64,000 bases of DNA. Source: Rugosimonospora acidiphila (lineage in GTDB: Bacteria; Actinomycetota; Actinomycetes; Mycobacteriales; Micromonosporaceae). Each line of letters begins with the position of its first letter. Position 1 is the stretch's first letter. Under the pieces are notes generated by a model. That model was not told the DNA's origin and did no database searches. It saw nothing but the letters and a program-made list of their open reading frames with translations. The stretch lies in the NCBI RefSeq assembly GCF_039543385.1, contig NZ_BAABJQ010000014.1:1-64000 (forward strand). The letters run 5' to 3'. A program made the position numbers and the translations under genes. Positions 17,694 through 26,750 of the stretch are shown piece by piece.

Positions 17694-18667
17694 CAGTCCG
17701 CGTCTCCGATCCGGAACATCTGCCGTACGTAGAACGCCATCACGCCGAGCATCAGGATCACCGTGAGGATCGAGATCGCCGCACCGGGGCTGTAATGGCT
17801 CTTGGTGAACGCCTCCTGGTAGGCGTAGATGGCGAGGTTGTAGTAGTCGAGTTCGGGTTTGCTGCCGCGGATCACGTAGATCTGGGTGAAGATCCCCATG
17901 TCCCAGATCGCCGACAGGGTGGTCACGATGCCCACCAGCGGGCGCAGGATCGGGAAGGTCACGCCGCGGAACACCGCCGCGGGACCGGCGCCGTCGACCA
18001 CCGCGGCCTCGATGAGTTCCCGGGGTACCTGGGACAGGCCGGCGTACAGGCTGATCGCGATGAACGGGATGGCGCCCCAGACGACCAGCGCGATGATGAC
18101 CGACCACCCCTGTACCGGGTTGATCCACCAGCTGTGGTTGGTGTAGTCGACCCCCGGGATCTTGTCCAGCGCCCAGTTCAGCACGCCCCAGTCGGAGTCC
18201 ACCAGCCAGCCGAAGACCTGGGTGGAGACCAGCTGCGGCATGGACCAGACCAGCATCATGGCCACGGTCATGAGGATGCGCACCCAGCCCGCCACCCGCC
18301 GCATCAGCAGCGCGACGGCCAGGCCCACCACCACCGACAGCACCACGCAGACGACGGCCACCACGATGGTGCGCAGCACCACTGTCCAGAAGAACCCGTC
18401 GGCCAGCACCGCCGCGTAGTTCCCGAAGCCGATCCAGGCCGGCGACTCGCCGGTGAACAGGTCGCGCTGCGTCACGTGCTGGAAGGACAGCATGATCATT
18501 TTGATGACCGGGTACGCCAACAGCGCGGCGAGCACGATCACCGTGGGCAGCGCCAGCAGGTACGGTGCGGCGAGGCGCTGCCTCCGGCGCCGGCCACCCA
18601 GGGCGGGCACCGGTATCTGCGGGCCCGGGTCGACGGGCTGACGGGTCGATGGCTCGACCGCATACAT
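17693..18667 (-). CDS. Sugar ABC permease (MalF/CUT1-like)
   Basis: A 324-residue permease. After a cytoplasmic tail come about six membrane segments starting with APYLLALPTVIVLAALLAYPV. The coupling loop VPRELIEAAVVDGAGPAAVFRGVTFPIL is the MalF-type EAA motif, and the periplasmic part contains the GFGNYAAVL block. It lies 80 bases downstream of the binding-protein gene and overlaps the second permease by one base. Confidence 0.92.
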   Translation of the reverse strand: MYAVEPSTRQPVDPGPQIPVPALGGRRRRQRLAAPYLLALPTVIVLAALLAYPVIKMIMLSFQHVTQRDLFTGESPAWIGFGNYAAVLADGFFWTVVLRTIVVAVVCVVLSVVVGLAVALLMRRVAGWVRILMTVAMMLVWSMPQLVSTQVFGWLVDSDWGVLNWALDKIPGVDYTNHSWWINPVQGWSVIIALVVWGAIPFIAISLYAGLSQVPRELIEAAVVDGAGPAAVFRGVTFPILRPLVGIVTTLSAIWDMGIFTQIYVIRGSKPELDYYNLAIYAYQEAFTKSHYSPGAAISILTVILMLGVMAFYVRQMFRIGDAD

Positions 18668-18747
18668 TCGCGTACTCCCCCTCGCTCGTCGGCGGGGTCG
18701 TGATCCGGTGCCGCCGCCTCGACGGCACCGGATCGGGCCAGCGCAGG

Positions 18748-20067
18748 TCAGGAAGCGTTGAGCGTCGAGGTGATCTGGGTATCGGCCGCCTTGGCGGCGG
18801 CGTCCACCGACTGCTTACCGGTCACCATATTCACCAGCGCCTGCTGCAGGATGTTCGCCTTCTCCACGTCCGCCCAGGTCGGCGCGTTCGGGGTGAACCA
18901 GCTGTTCTTCGCCGCGCCGGCCGTGGCCTCGTTGCCGGATACCTGCGCCGCCGCGTCCAGCAGGTTGGTGGCGTTGGGCAGGGCGCCCTTGGCCAGCAGC
19001 GCCTGCTGCGAGGAGGTGCCGGTGAAATCCTTAATCCACTGGGCCGCGAGGCCCGCGTTCTTGCTCTTCTGCGCCACGCCGAGGATCGAGCCGCCGAGGA
19101 AGCTCGGCAGGTTCTGGCCGGCCGCGGCGCCCGGCAACGGCACCGCCGCCACCTTGCCCTTCACCGCGGTGTCCACCATCGGGGAGTTCGGGTCGTTGGG
19201 GTCCTGGTGCTGCGACTGCACGGCGCCCAACTCCCACCCGTTGCCGTAGAGCATGGCGCTGTCGCCCTGGGCGAAGACGGCGTCCTGGTCGTTCTCGTTC
19301 TTGGTGGGGTCACCCTTCGAGTACGTCTTGGCCAGGTCGACCCACTTCTGCAGGCCCGCCTCGGCGGTCGGGTCCTCCAGCGTGCCCTTCCACTTGCCGT
19401 CGCTGCCCTTCTGCGCGATCTGGCCGCCCGACCCGTAGACCCAGGACATCGCCGCGTACCAGTAGGCGCCCGGCATGTAGAACGCGGAGAACTTCGGGTC
19501 CGAGCCGTGTGCCGCCTGCAGCTTCTGCGCGTCGGCGGTCAGGTCGTCATAGGTCGTCGGCGGCTTCAGCCCGGCCGCCTGGAACAGGTCGGTGCGGTAG
19601 ATCAGCACCCGGGCGCCGGCGTAGTACGGCACGCAGTAGAGCTTGCCGTCGGACTCGCACGGCGCGGACAGGCCGGTCAGCCAGTCGGCGCTGTTGTCGA
19701 AGCTGCCCTTCTTGTCAGTGATGTCGGCGAAGCCGCCGTTGAAGACGTACTTGGCCGCCTCGGTGTTGCCCAGCTCGATGACGTCCGGCACGGACTTGCC
19801 GGACAGGGTGGCGTCCAGTTTGGTCAGGTGGTTGGTCCACTGCTGGTACTCCACCGTGACGCTGGCGCCCGTGTCCGCCTTGAACTTGGCGTTCGCCGCG
19901 TCGACCACCGCCGGCCAGCCGGTTTGCGCGTCGACCATCAGCCACACCTTGAGGGTCTTGCCCTTGCCGTCCAGCGAGTCGCTGGACGACGAGCTCTTGC
20001 CGCCACACGCCGCGGCACCGAGCAGCGTCGCGGCGAGAGCCGCGGCGACCGCGATCCTGCGCTTCAC
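18748..20067 (-). CDS. Sugar-binding lipoprotein (family 1)
   Basis: A 439-residue extracellular solute-binding protein. The KRRIAVA start, hydrophobic core and GAAAC lipobox (Cys21) mark a lipoprotein, followed by a Ser-rich tether. The LKVWLMVDAQTGWPAVVDAANAKFKADTG opening and the AGARVLIYRTDLFQAAGLKPPTTYDDL block are typical of family-1 (MalE-like) sugar binders. I used the GTG at 20067, which follows an AGGAGG site; the in-frame ATG further up lies in the RpiR gene. With the two permeases it forms a sugar importer lacking its own ATPase. Confidence 0.92.
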   Translation of the reverse strand: MKRRIAVAAALAATLLGAAACGGKSSSSSDSLDGKGKTLKVWLMVDAQTGWPAVVDAANAKFKADTGASVTVEYQQWTNHLTKLDATLSGKSVPDVIELGNTEAAKYVFNGGFADITDKKGSFDNSADWLTGLSAPCESDGKLYCVPYYAGARVLIYRTDLFQAAGLKPPTTYDDLTADAQKLQAAHGSDPKFSAFYMPGAYWYAAMSWVYGSGGQIAQKGSDGKWKGTLEDPTAEAGLQKWVDLAKTYSKGDPTKNENDQDAVFAQGDSAMLYGNGWELGAVQSQHQDPNDPNSPMVDTAVKGKVAAVPLPGAAAGQNLPSFLGGSILGVAQKSKNAGLAAQWIKDFTGTSSQQALLAKGALPNATNLLDAAAQVSGNEATAGAAKNSWFTPNAPTWADVEKANILQQALVNMVTGKQSVDAAAKAADTQITSTLNAS

Positions 20068-20147
20068 GCTTCCTCCTCGGATACGTACCTGGTACCTGGA
20101 AATAATCGGTTTAGGGTGTTGCGTTGCGGCCTTACCCCGTCCGGGTG

Positions 20148-21164
20148 TCACGCCCGGCCGTGGTGCGGCATCGACGCGTCAGCGTCGACATCTCGGTGTG
20201 CCCGGTGCGCCGCCACCGCCCGCGCGGTCCGCTGGAACGCGGTGTCCGCGCGGTCGTGCAGCCGCTGGGCGACGGCGATGTACAGCAGGTCCATGACCAC
20301 CAGCTGCGGGTGGCGGGCGGAGAGTGCGTCGGGACGAAAGGGCGTCGCCTGTACGGCGGTCAGCAGCACCAGATCCGCGACCTCGGCCAGCGGCGAGCGC
20401 GGGAAGCTGGTCAGCGCGACGGTGGTGGCGCCGTGGCTGCCGGCCTCGGCGAGAACCTCGATGGTCTCCCGGGTCTGGCCGGTGTGCGACACGCCGATCG
20501 CCACGTCACCGTCGCCCAGGTTGGCCACGCTGGCCAACCCGTCGTGGATGTCTTTCCAGCACCAGGCCGCCACGCCGATGCGGTGCAGGCAGAACTGGAG
20601 CTCGGCGCCGACCAGCGCGTTGCTGCTGGCGCCGTAGATGTCGACCCGCCGCGCGGCGGTGACCGCGTCCGCGGCCCAGGCGACGGCCCGCAGGTCCAGC
20701 AGGGCGGCGGTGTCGTGCATGGCCCGCGTGTCGGCGACCATGATCTGGTGCAGTACCCGTTCCAGCGGATCATCGGGCTGGATCTCCCGCCCGATGTCCA
20801 CGCTCCACCCGGCCGCGCGGGCCGCCCGACCGGTCTCACCGGCGATGCCAAGCCGGAGGTCGGCGTACCCGTCGAAGCCGAGCGCCCGGCAGAACCGGGT
20901 GACGGTCGCGGGCGAGGTGCCGCTGCGCTCGGCCAGCTCGACGATGGTGGCCCGGGCGGCGGCCGCGGGGTCGGCGAGCACCTGCTCGGCGACGCGACGC
21001 AGGGCGCCGGTGAACTCGGGCAGCCGGACGCCCAGCCGCAACAGCACGCCGTCGGGTGGCACGGACGACGAATCCGCGCCGGTCGTCGCGCCGGTTCCGG
21101 GCGCGGACGACGGGGCGTCGAGCGCGGCGGCCCGCGACGCGGTCAGCGTCACCTCGTCATCCAT
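20148..21164 (-). CDS. RpiR/MurR-family regulator with SIS domain
   Basis: A 338-residue regulator. After a low-complexity tail of about 40 residues comes an HTH_6 DNA-binding domain (about 45-115, with ATIVELAERSGTSPATVTRFCRALGF). A SIS domain follows (about 145-290, with VDIYGASSNALVGAELQFCLHRIG and AIGVSHTGQTRETIEVL). SIS domains bind sugar phosphates, commonly of aminosugars, so this is the likely sensor for the sugar importer encoded 80 bases downstream. The ATG at 21164 was used. A palindrome-rich region lies just upstream. Confidence 0.9.
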   Translation of the reverse strand: MDDEVTLTASRAAALDAPSSAPGTGATTGADSSSVPPDGVLLRLGVRLPEFTGALRRVAEQVLADPAAAARATIVELAERSGTSPATVTRFCRALGFDGYADLRLGIAGETGRAARAAGWSVDIGREIQPDDPLERVLHQIMVADTRAMHDTAALLDLRAVAWAADAVTAARRVDIYGASSNALVGAELQFCLHRIGVAAWCWKDIHDGLASVANLGDGDVAIGVSHTGQTRETIEVLAEAGSHGATTVALTSFPRSPLAEVADLVLLTAVQATPFRPDALSARHPQLVVMDLLYIAVAQRLHDRADTAFQRTARAVAAHRAHRDVDADASMPHHGRA

Positions 21165-21508
21165 CGACGACCTTTCAGATAAGAATATTTACGGTGGCGA
21201 TAAGAATTCTTAACTGAAGGACCCGCTGTCAAGGCTAACTGAAAGGTTTCCGAACTGTTATCAAGGCCGGACCCGCCGTCGGCTACCTGGATCAACGGCC
21301 CAACCAGTAAAAACATTGATCAATATATGCTCGGCCGACCGCGGTCACGGGGCGCGCCGGACCAGCAATGATCTTGCGAGGCGGCGGTACGGCCATCGTG
21401 ACCGTCCACTGTGGCCGTCCACTTTGTCCACTCTGTACGCTAGTGGCCACCGCACCCCGCTCGATCATTGGCAGGGGTCGACGCGATGGGGATCTATGAT
21501 TGGTCCCG
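21165..21508. promoter_or_regulatory. Divergent RpiR/MFS control region with palindromes
   Basis: The 344-base gap holds several clustered elements. A perfect 12-bp palindrome TAAGAATTCTTA is at 21201-21212. Direct repeats of GATAAGAAT lie at 21178 and 21199, 21 bases apart (two helical turns). GAAAGGTTTC lies at 21241-21250, flanked by two AACTG copies at 21237 and 21253. The cluster next to the RpiR start suggests operators for autoregulation. The remainder towards the MFS gene shows nothing I can name. Confidence 0.5.
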
Positions 21509-22888
21509 ATGCGACAGCGGTTTCCCCAGGAGCGAGTGGCCATCGCCGCCGCGTTCATGGTGCACGGGGCGGTCTCGGGCGGCCTCGCCGCCCGGCTGCC
21601 GGCCATCTCCGGGCACCTGGGCCTGTCCGCCACGACGCTGGGCGTCGCGCTGCTGATGCCGGCCGTGGGCAGCGTGTCCACCATGCCGTTCACCGGTTGG
21701 GTGGTCCATCGCCTCGGCGCCCGCTCGGCCACCCGGCTCCTGCTCACGCTGTGGGGCGCGGCGCTGGTCCTACCCGCCCTGGCCGGAAACCTCTGGACGC
21801 TGGTCGCCGCGTTCGTTGTCTACGGCGCGGCCGCGGGCTCGTCGGACGTGGCCATGAACGCACAGGCTGTCGAGATCGAGCGGCGGGCCGGGCGATCGAT
21901 CATGTCGGGGCTGCACGGGCTGTGGAGCGTGGGCAGCTTCGCCGGCTCCGGCGTGGGCGCGCTCGCGGCGCTGTTCGGAGTCGGCTACCGGCCACACCTC
22001 ACGGCGGCCGCGATCGTCCTGGTGCTGCTGGCCGCGCTGGCCGGACACGCGCTCCCCGAAACCTCATCGACCGCCGAGGCGGCAGACCCCGCCCGGGACC
22101 CCGCCACCCGAGACACCACCCCGGTGAGCCTCGCCGCGCCGGGCAGCACCGCACCGAGCCTCACCGCACCCGGCAGCACCGCACCCGGCAGCACCGCACC
22201 CGGCCTCGGCAGGCGAAGCGAGGCCGTCGCTCACGACATCGCCGCGGAGTCACAACTGTCCACCGCGGAGGCGGTCATCGCCGATCCGGTCATCGCCGAG
22301 CCGGCCGGGGCCGGCGACCCGCCCGCGCCGCGGCGGTTCTCCCTGCCGACCGGCACCATCCTGCTGCTCGGGCTCGTCGCCTTCTGCGCCGCCTTCGCCG
22401 AGGGCTCCGGCATGGACTGGTCGGCCGTCTACCTCAACCGGGTCAGCGGCGCCAGCCAGGCGGTGGCCGCCAGCGCGTACACCACGTTCGCGTGCGTCAT
22501 GGCCATCATGCGGTTCTCCGGTGACTGGCTCGTGGGCCGGATCGGCCCGGTACGCACCGTGCGCGCCGGCGGCGTACTGGCCGTCGCGGGGGGCGTACTC
22601 ATCGTCGCCGCCCGGGGCGCCGCCCCGGCGTTCGTCGGCTTCGCGCTGCTCGGCGCCGGCGTCGCGACGGTCATTCCGCTGGCGTTCACCGCCGCCGGCC
22701 GGATCGGACCGCACCCGGGGCAGGCCATCGCCGGGGTGGCCACCGTGTCCTACGGGGCCAGCCTGGTGGGCCCCGGTCTCATCGGGGCGATCGCCGGGGC
22801 CGCGTCGCTGCCGGTGGCGTTCACGGTCGTCGCCCTGCTCTGCGTGTTCATCGCGCTCGGCGCCGGGCTGATGCGCCGCGACGCGTAG
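21509..22888 (+). CDS. MFS transporter
   Basis: A 459-residue major facilitator with twelve predicted membrane helices split six and six. The first half contains the GWVVHRLGARSATRLLL loop (motif A-like). The halves are joined by a long cytoplasmic loop (about residues 185-270) made of APGSTAPS-type repeats and acidic residues, longer than usual. The second half begins at TGTILLLGLVAFCAAFAEGSGMDWSAVYL, a block seen in fucose/YbjJ-like sugar or inner-membrane MFS proteins. The ATG at 21509 was preferred over the TTG at 21500. It is divergent from the RpiR regulator and could be its target. Confidence 0.88.
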   Translation: MRQRFPQERVAIAAAFMVHGAVSGGLAARLPAISGHLGLSATTLGVALLMPAVGSVSTMPFTGWVVHRLGARSATRLLLTLWGAALVLPALAGNLWTLVAAFVVYGAAAGSSDVAMNAQAVEIERRAGRSIMSGLHGLWSVGSFAGSGVGALAALFGVGYRPHLTAAAIVLVLLAALAGHALPETSSTAEAADPARDPATRDTTPVSLAAPGSTAPSLTAPGSTAPGSTAPGLGRRSEAVAHDIAAESQLSTAEAVIADPVIAEPAGAGDPPAPRRFSLPTGTILLLGLVAFCAAFAEGSGMDWSAVYLNRVSGASQAVAASAYTTFACVMAIMRFSGDWLVGRIGPVRTVRAGGVLAVAGGVLIVAARGAAPAFVGFALLGAGVATVIPLAFTAAGRIGPHPGQAIAGVATVSYGASLVGPGLIGAIAGAASLPVAFTVVALLCVFIALGAGLMRRDA

Positions 22889-22923
22889 CGGATTCCCGGA
22901 CACCGACGGCGCCGGACAGGCCG

Positions 22924-22958
22924 ACCGGCCCGCCACCGCGCTCGGGTGACGGGCCGGT
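22924..22958. terminator. Hairpin between convergent genes
   Basis: A 9-bp stem (ACCGGCCCG with CGGGCCGGT) with a 17-base loop lies between the MFS gene and the aldo/keto reductase gene, whose stops face each other. Confidence 0.6.
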
Positions 22959-22969
22959 AAGGCCGTGGG

Positions 22970-23833
22970 TCAGCTCGCGGCCTTGGTCAGCTGTGCGACC
23001 TCGTCCGGAGTGAGCGTGATCTCGGCGGCCCGCACGTTGTCCTCGAGGTGGGACACCGAGCCGGTGCCGGGGATCGGCAGCATCGAGGGCGAGCGGGCCA
23101 GCATCCAGGCCAGCGCGATCTGCCGGGTGGTGGCGTCGTACCGGCGGGCGATCTCCCGCGCTACGGCGCTGTCGTCCAGCCCCTGGATCGGCGCCCAGGG
23201 CAGGAACGCCAGCTGCTCCTGCTCGCACAGGTCCACCAGCGACTCCGAGGTCCGGTCGTCCACGTTGTACCGGTTCTGGATGGACACCACGGGAGTGATC
23301 CGCTGCATCCGGCGCAGCTGCTCCTCGTTGACGTTGGACACGCCGATGTGCCGGATCTTGCCCTGCTCCTTGAGCGTGACCAGTGCGCCGATGGAGTCCT
23401 CCACCGGCACCTCGGGGTCGGGCCGGTGGAACTGGTACAGCGGGATCTGCTCGAGCTTGAGCCGGCGCAGGCTGCCCTCGGCCGCCTCGACCAGGTGCTC
23501 AGGGCGGCCGTTGGACGGCCACACGCCCGGGCCCGTGCGCACCAGGCCGCCCTTGGTGGCGATGACCAGATCCTCCGGGTACGGGTACAGCGCCTCGGCG
23601 ATCAGCTCCTCGCTGACGTTGGGCCCGTAGGCGTCGGCGGTGTCGATGAAGTTGACACCCAGCTCGACGGCGCGCCGCAGCACGGCCTTCGCCTCGTCAC
23701 GGCTGGGCGGGTCACCCCAGATGCCGTCGCCTGTGATGCGCATCGCACCAAAGCCCAGGCGGTTGACCGTGAGGTCGCCGCCCAGATCGATGGTGCCGGC
23801 CGACGCCGCGTTGGCCGGCTTCTTGTCAGACAT
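22970..23833 (-). CDS. Aldo/keto reductase
   Basis: A 287-residue NADPH-dependent aldo/keto reductase TIM barrel. The catalytic set is visible: NFIDTADAYG supplies Asp and Tyr, VIATKGG the Lys, and LYQFHRPDP the His. The C-terminal nucleotide-binding part includes MLPIPGTGSVSHLEDN. The ATG at 23833 follows a GAGGGAG site. It stands alone between a convergent MFS gene and the ferredoxin-reductase unit. The substrate is unknown. Confidence 0.9.
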   Translation of the reverse strand: MSDKKPANAASAGTIDLGGDLTVNRLGFGAMRITGDGIWGDPPSRDEAKAVLRRAVELGVNFIDTADAYGPNVSEELIAEALYPYPEDLVIATKGGLVRTGPGVWPSNGRPEHLVEAAEGSLRRLKLEQIPLYQFHRPDPEVPVEDSIGALVTLKEQGKIRHIGVSNVNEEQLRRMQRITPVVSIQNRYNVDDRTSESLVDLCEQEQLAFLPWAPIQGLDDSAVAREIARRYDATTRQIALAWMLARSPSMLPIPGTGSVSHLEDNVRAAEITLTPDEVAQLTKAAS

Positions 23834-24098
23834 GGAAACTCCCTCGCTCTGGCACCGGTGACCGCCCACCCCTCGGCGCCCCCGCACATCCGCCGATCCG
23901 CGCCCGCGAGGCCCGGATCCGGCGTTCTTCGACGGTCCCCATCGCAGCCAAGCGTATGCATGCGCCCGACGGGCCTGTAGCACCGGGGGCTGAGACACGC
24001 GCCACCAGGGCGGACGGGCGCCCGGGCCGGCCCCCACACCGGCGAGCCCAACCGGAGTGGGGTGAAATGTCCGGAGATCCGGCGGCCGGACGACGCGC

Positions 24099-25268
24099 TC
24101 AGGCGAAGGCGCCGACCAGTTGCCGGCGGTACGGCAGCAGCGGCTTGACGGTACCCGCGCAGAGCGCCCCGATCAGCTCTCCCCCGCGCCGGTACTCCGC
24201 CACGAAGTGCTCCCCCGAGGCGTCGCCGTCGACCACGGTGGCCTCGTCCGCCAGCCCCGGCAGCCCGATGCCCTGCAGCCGCACGCCGAACTGGTCGCTC
24301 CAGAACGACGGCACCGGCGCGAACCGGGGCCCGGACCCGCGCAGCAGCCGGCCGGCCGCGGCCGCCGCCTGTTCCGCGGCGTTCGTCCAGTGCTCCAGCC
24401 GCAGCAGGCCGCCGCCCAGTGCCGGGTGCGGCCAGCGCGCCACGTCACCGGCGGCCACCACATCGTCGACGCCGCGCACGGCGAGCGTCTCGTCGCAGAC
24501 CACCCCGTTTTCCAACTCGACGCCGGAGCCGGCCAGCCAGTCGGTGGCCGGCACCACGCCGACCGCGACCACCACCACGTCGGCGGGGATGACGCCACCG
24601 TCGGCGAGCCGGACGCCGCGGACCCGTTCATCCGCGTCCACACCGGTCACCGCGATGCCCTCGATCAGGTCGACGCCGTGCCGGCGGGCGCGTTTCGCCG
24701 CGGCCGACGAGAGCGGGCCGAGCGCGCTGACCATCAGCGGCAGGGGCGTCACGACGGTGACGGGCAGGCCGAGGTCGCGGCAGGTGGAGGCGAGTTCGGC
24801 CCCGATGAATCCGCCGCCCACGATCACCACCCGGGCGCCGGGGCGCAACTCATCCCGCAGCGCCAGGGCGTCGTCGACGGTACGCAGCAGGTGCAGGCCC
24901 GGCAGGTGCTCGGGCAGGCCCGGCAGGCGCCGGGGCGTGGCCCCGGTGGCCACGACCAGCCCGTCGTACCCGAGCGTCTCGCCGCCGTCGAGGCGCACCT
25001 CGCGCCGGCCGGTGTCCAGGCCGACCGCTCGGCGTCCGAGCAGCCAGGTCGCCGAGAGCTCGGCGGACTGGCGCAGGTGGATCTGCTCACGCCCCACGGT
25101 GCCGCCGGCGAAGCCCTTGGACAGCGGCGGCCGGTCGTACGGTGGGTGCGCCTCGTCGCCGACCAGCGTGACAGTGCCGTCGAAGCCCTGTCGGCGCAGC
25201 GTCTCGGCGGCGCGCAGTCCGGCCAGCGACGCGCCGACCACCACCACCTCACGCATCGGCGCGCTCAC
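24099..25268 (-). CDS. Ferredoxin reductase (FAD, NAD(P)H)
   Basis: A 389-residue pyridine-nucleotide-disulfide family reductase of the oxygenase-associated type. It has an FAD-binding VVVVGASLAGLRAAETLR at the start, HPPYDRPPLSKGF, VVATGATPRRLPG, the NAD-binding VVIVGGGFIGAELAS, and the second FAD block AVRGVDDVVAAGDVARW. It has no redox-active CxxxxC pair, as expected for this group. The GTG at 25268 overlaps the ferredoxin stop (GTGA at 25265-25268). It passes electrons from NAD(P)H to the ferredoxin encoded just upstream, and so to the Rieske oxygenase. Confidence 0.92.
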   Translation of the reverse strand: MSAPMREVVVVGASLAGLRAAETLRRQGFDGTVTLVGDEAHPPYDRPPLSKGFAGGTVGREQIHLRQSAELSATWLLGRRAVGLDTGRREVRLDGGETLGYDGLVVATGATPRRLPGLPEHLPGLHLLRTVDDALALRDELRPGARVVIVGGGFIGAELASTCRDLGLPVTVVTPLPLMVSALGPLSSAAAKRARRHGVDLIEGIAVTGVDADERVRGVRLADGGVIPADVVVVAVGVVPATDWLAGSGVELENGVVCDETLAVRGVDDVVAAGDVARWPHPALGGGLLRLEHWTNAAEQAAAAAGRLLRGSGPRFAPVPSFWSDQFGVRLQGIGLPGLADEATVVDGDASGEHFVAEYRRGGELIGALCAGTVKPLLPYRRQLVGAFA

Positions 25269-25462
25269 GCGTGCTCCAGGGTCAACGCCTGAACGGGGCA
25301 GCTGCGCACGGCCTCCTCGACCTCGGCGCGGAGATCCTCGCCGGGGTTGGCCTGTCGCACGATGACGACCGGGGTGGCCTCGGTCAGCTCGAACACGTCG
25401 GGGGCGGCCAGCAGGCAGTTGCCGTAGGCCTGGCACAGGTCGGGGTCCAGGACGATGTGCAT
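25265..25462 (-). CDS. [3Fe-4S]-type ferredoxin
   Basis: A 65-residue ferredoxin. Only three cluster cysteines are present (Cys10, Cys16 and Cys55, the last in CP), with the fourth position taken by Tyr-Gly, so a [3Fe-4S] cluster is expected. Such small ferredoxins usually serve cytochrome P450s. Here the gene lies directly between a Rieske oxygenase gene (one base upstream) and a ferredoxin reductase gene (overlapping), so it should feed the Rieske enzyme. That pairing is less common than a Rieske-type or plant-type [2Fe-2S] ferredoxin. Confidence 0.9.
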   Translation of the reverse strand: MHIVLDPDLCQAYGNCLLAAPDVFELTEATPVVIVRQANPGEDLRAEVEEAVRSCPVQALTLEHA

Positions 25463-25463
25463 G

Positions 25464-26651
25464 TCACGCCTCCAGGAAAGGGCTCACGTTGGTGGTCGCG
25501 CCAACGTAGTCGCGCCAGTACTGCCACCACTGGCGTAGCCGGTTGTCGTCGCCGCGGGTCCCCTCGGTAGCGGGCTGGCCACGGGCGATGAGGCTGTGCG
25601 GAACCGTCCAGTTGGCCAGGCCGGCCCGCTGGCGCATCAGGACCGGAACGTCCTCGTCGCCGTACGAGGCCAGCGCGGTGGCCTCCGCCGCCGCCATCCG
25701 GATCTTCCGCTTGGCCTCGTCGTCGCCGACGACGCCGAAGATGCGCCGGGTGACCACCGTTCGGTCGATGCCCTCCGGCACCGAACTGGAGATCATGAAG
25801 TAGTTGTTGCGGACCTGGCAGATGAGGTCCGGGAACAGCGTCATGATGTACCCGCCACCGCCCTCGAAGCCGGGCAGCGCGTGCTCGGTGGAGCCCTTCA
25901 GCTCCTCGGGCAGCCGCTCGTAGTCGAGCTTGGTCCACTGCACCGCGTGGCCGTTGTCCACGATCTCGTAGGGGCTGGCCGGGCTCGCGGACCGGAAGAT
26001 CGGGTGGACGAACGGCACGTGGTAACCGTCGCGCTGGTTCTCCGCGACGAGCTTCCAGTTGATCGGTACCGCCCACTCCTGCTTGTGGATGACCTCCATC
26101 GGCACGGTCTCCAGCGGCGTGCCGAGCACCTCGATGATCCGAGGGCCGAGGAACTCGCGCAGGCTGGGCGCCTTCTCGTCGACGCAGACGAAGTGCAGAC
26201 CGAAAATCGACTCGGTACGGATCGGCACCAGGCCGAACTTCTCCTTGACGAAGCCGGTGTTCTCGTAGGCCGGGCTGCCCGGGATGCCCTTCAGCTCGCC
26301 GTTGAGGTCGTAGGTCCACCAGTGGTACGGGCAGCGCATGACCGAGCACTGGCCGGCACCCTCGAGCACCTGCGCGCCCCGGTGCCGGCACACGTTGTAG
26401 AAGCCGTTGACCCGGCCGCTCTCGTCCCGGATGACCAGGACCGGGTTGCCGGCGACCTGCACGGTCAGGTAGTCGCCGACCTGCGGGATGTCCGTGTCGT
26501 GGGCGACGAAGTTCCAGACCCGCCCGAGCAGGGTGCGCTGTTCATGGGCGTAGAGCTTGTCGTCGAGGTAGACGGAGTTGTGGACCAGGCGTTCGTCGTC
26601 GATGCCGGTCACCTGACCGGCCGTGGTCGTCGCGGTTGTGGGGTGCGGCAT
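25464..26651 (-). CDS. Rieske non-haem iron oxygenase, alpha subunit
   Basis: A 395-residue ring-hydroxylating oxygenase. The Rieske [2Fe-2S] ligands are Cys88, His90, Cys107 and His110 (NVCRHRG and CPYHWW). The catalytic domain has the mononuclear iron site ENQRDGYHVPFVH, with bridging Asp208 and ligands His211 and His216. The length and single-chain layout match alpha-only or alpha-homotrimer enzymes, and no beta subunit gene is adjacent. It opens a ferredoxin and reductase trio and lies downstream of an AAA ATPase gene across a repeat-filled 85-base gap. An aromatic or quaternary-amine substrate is possible. Confidence 0.93.
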   Translation of the reverse strand: MPHPTTATTTAGQVTGIDDERLVHNSVYLDDKLYAHEQRTLLGRVWNFVAHDTDIPQVGDYLTVQVAGNPVLVIRDESGRVNGFYNVCRHRGAQVLEGAGQCSVMRCPYHWWTYDLNGELKGIPGSPAYENTGFVKEKFGLVPIRTESIFGLHFVCVDEKAPSLREFLGPRIIEVLGTPLETVPMEVIHKQEWAVPINWKLVAENQRDGYHVPFVHPIFRSASPASPYEIVDNGHAVQWTKLDYERLPEELKGSTEHALPGFEGGGGYIMTLFPDLICQVRNNYFMISSSVPEGIDRTVVTRRIFGVVGDDEAKRKIRMAAAEATALASYGDEDVPVLMRQRAGLANWTVPHSLIARGQPATEGTRGDDNRLRQWWQYWRDYVGATTNVSPFLEA

Positions 26652-26670
26652 GGTGGTTCCTTCGGGTCAC

Positions 26671-26750
26671 GGTCATTGCCGGAAAGCGGTCATTGCGGGA
26701 GAGCGGTCATTGCCGGAGTGGTCATTGCTGGAGTGGTCATTGCCGGGAAA
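26671..26750. repeat. Five tandem copies of a 15-17 bp unit
   Basis: Units beginning GGTCATTGC(C/G)GGA start at 26671, 26688, 26705, 26720 and 26735. Most of the array fills the gap between the AAA ATPase and Rieske genes, and the last copy includes the ATPase stop codon. The spacing changes from 17 to 15 bases along the array. Confidence 0.85.
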
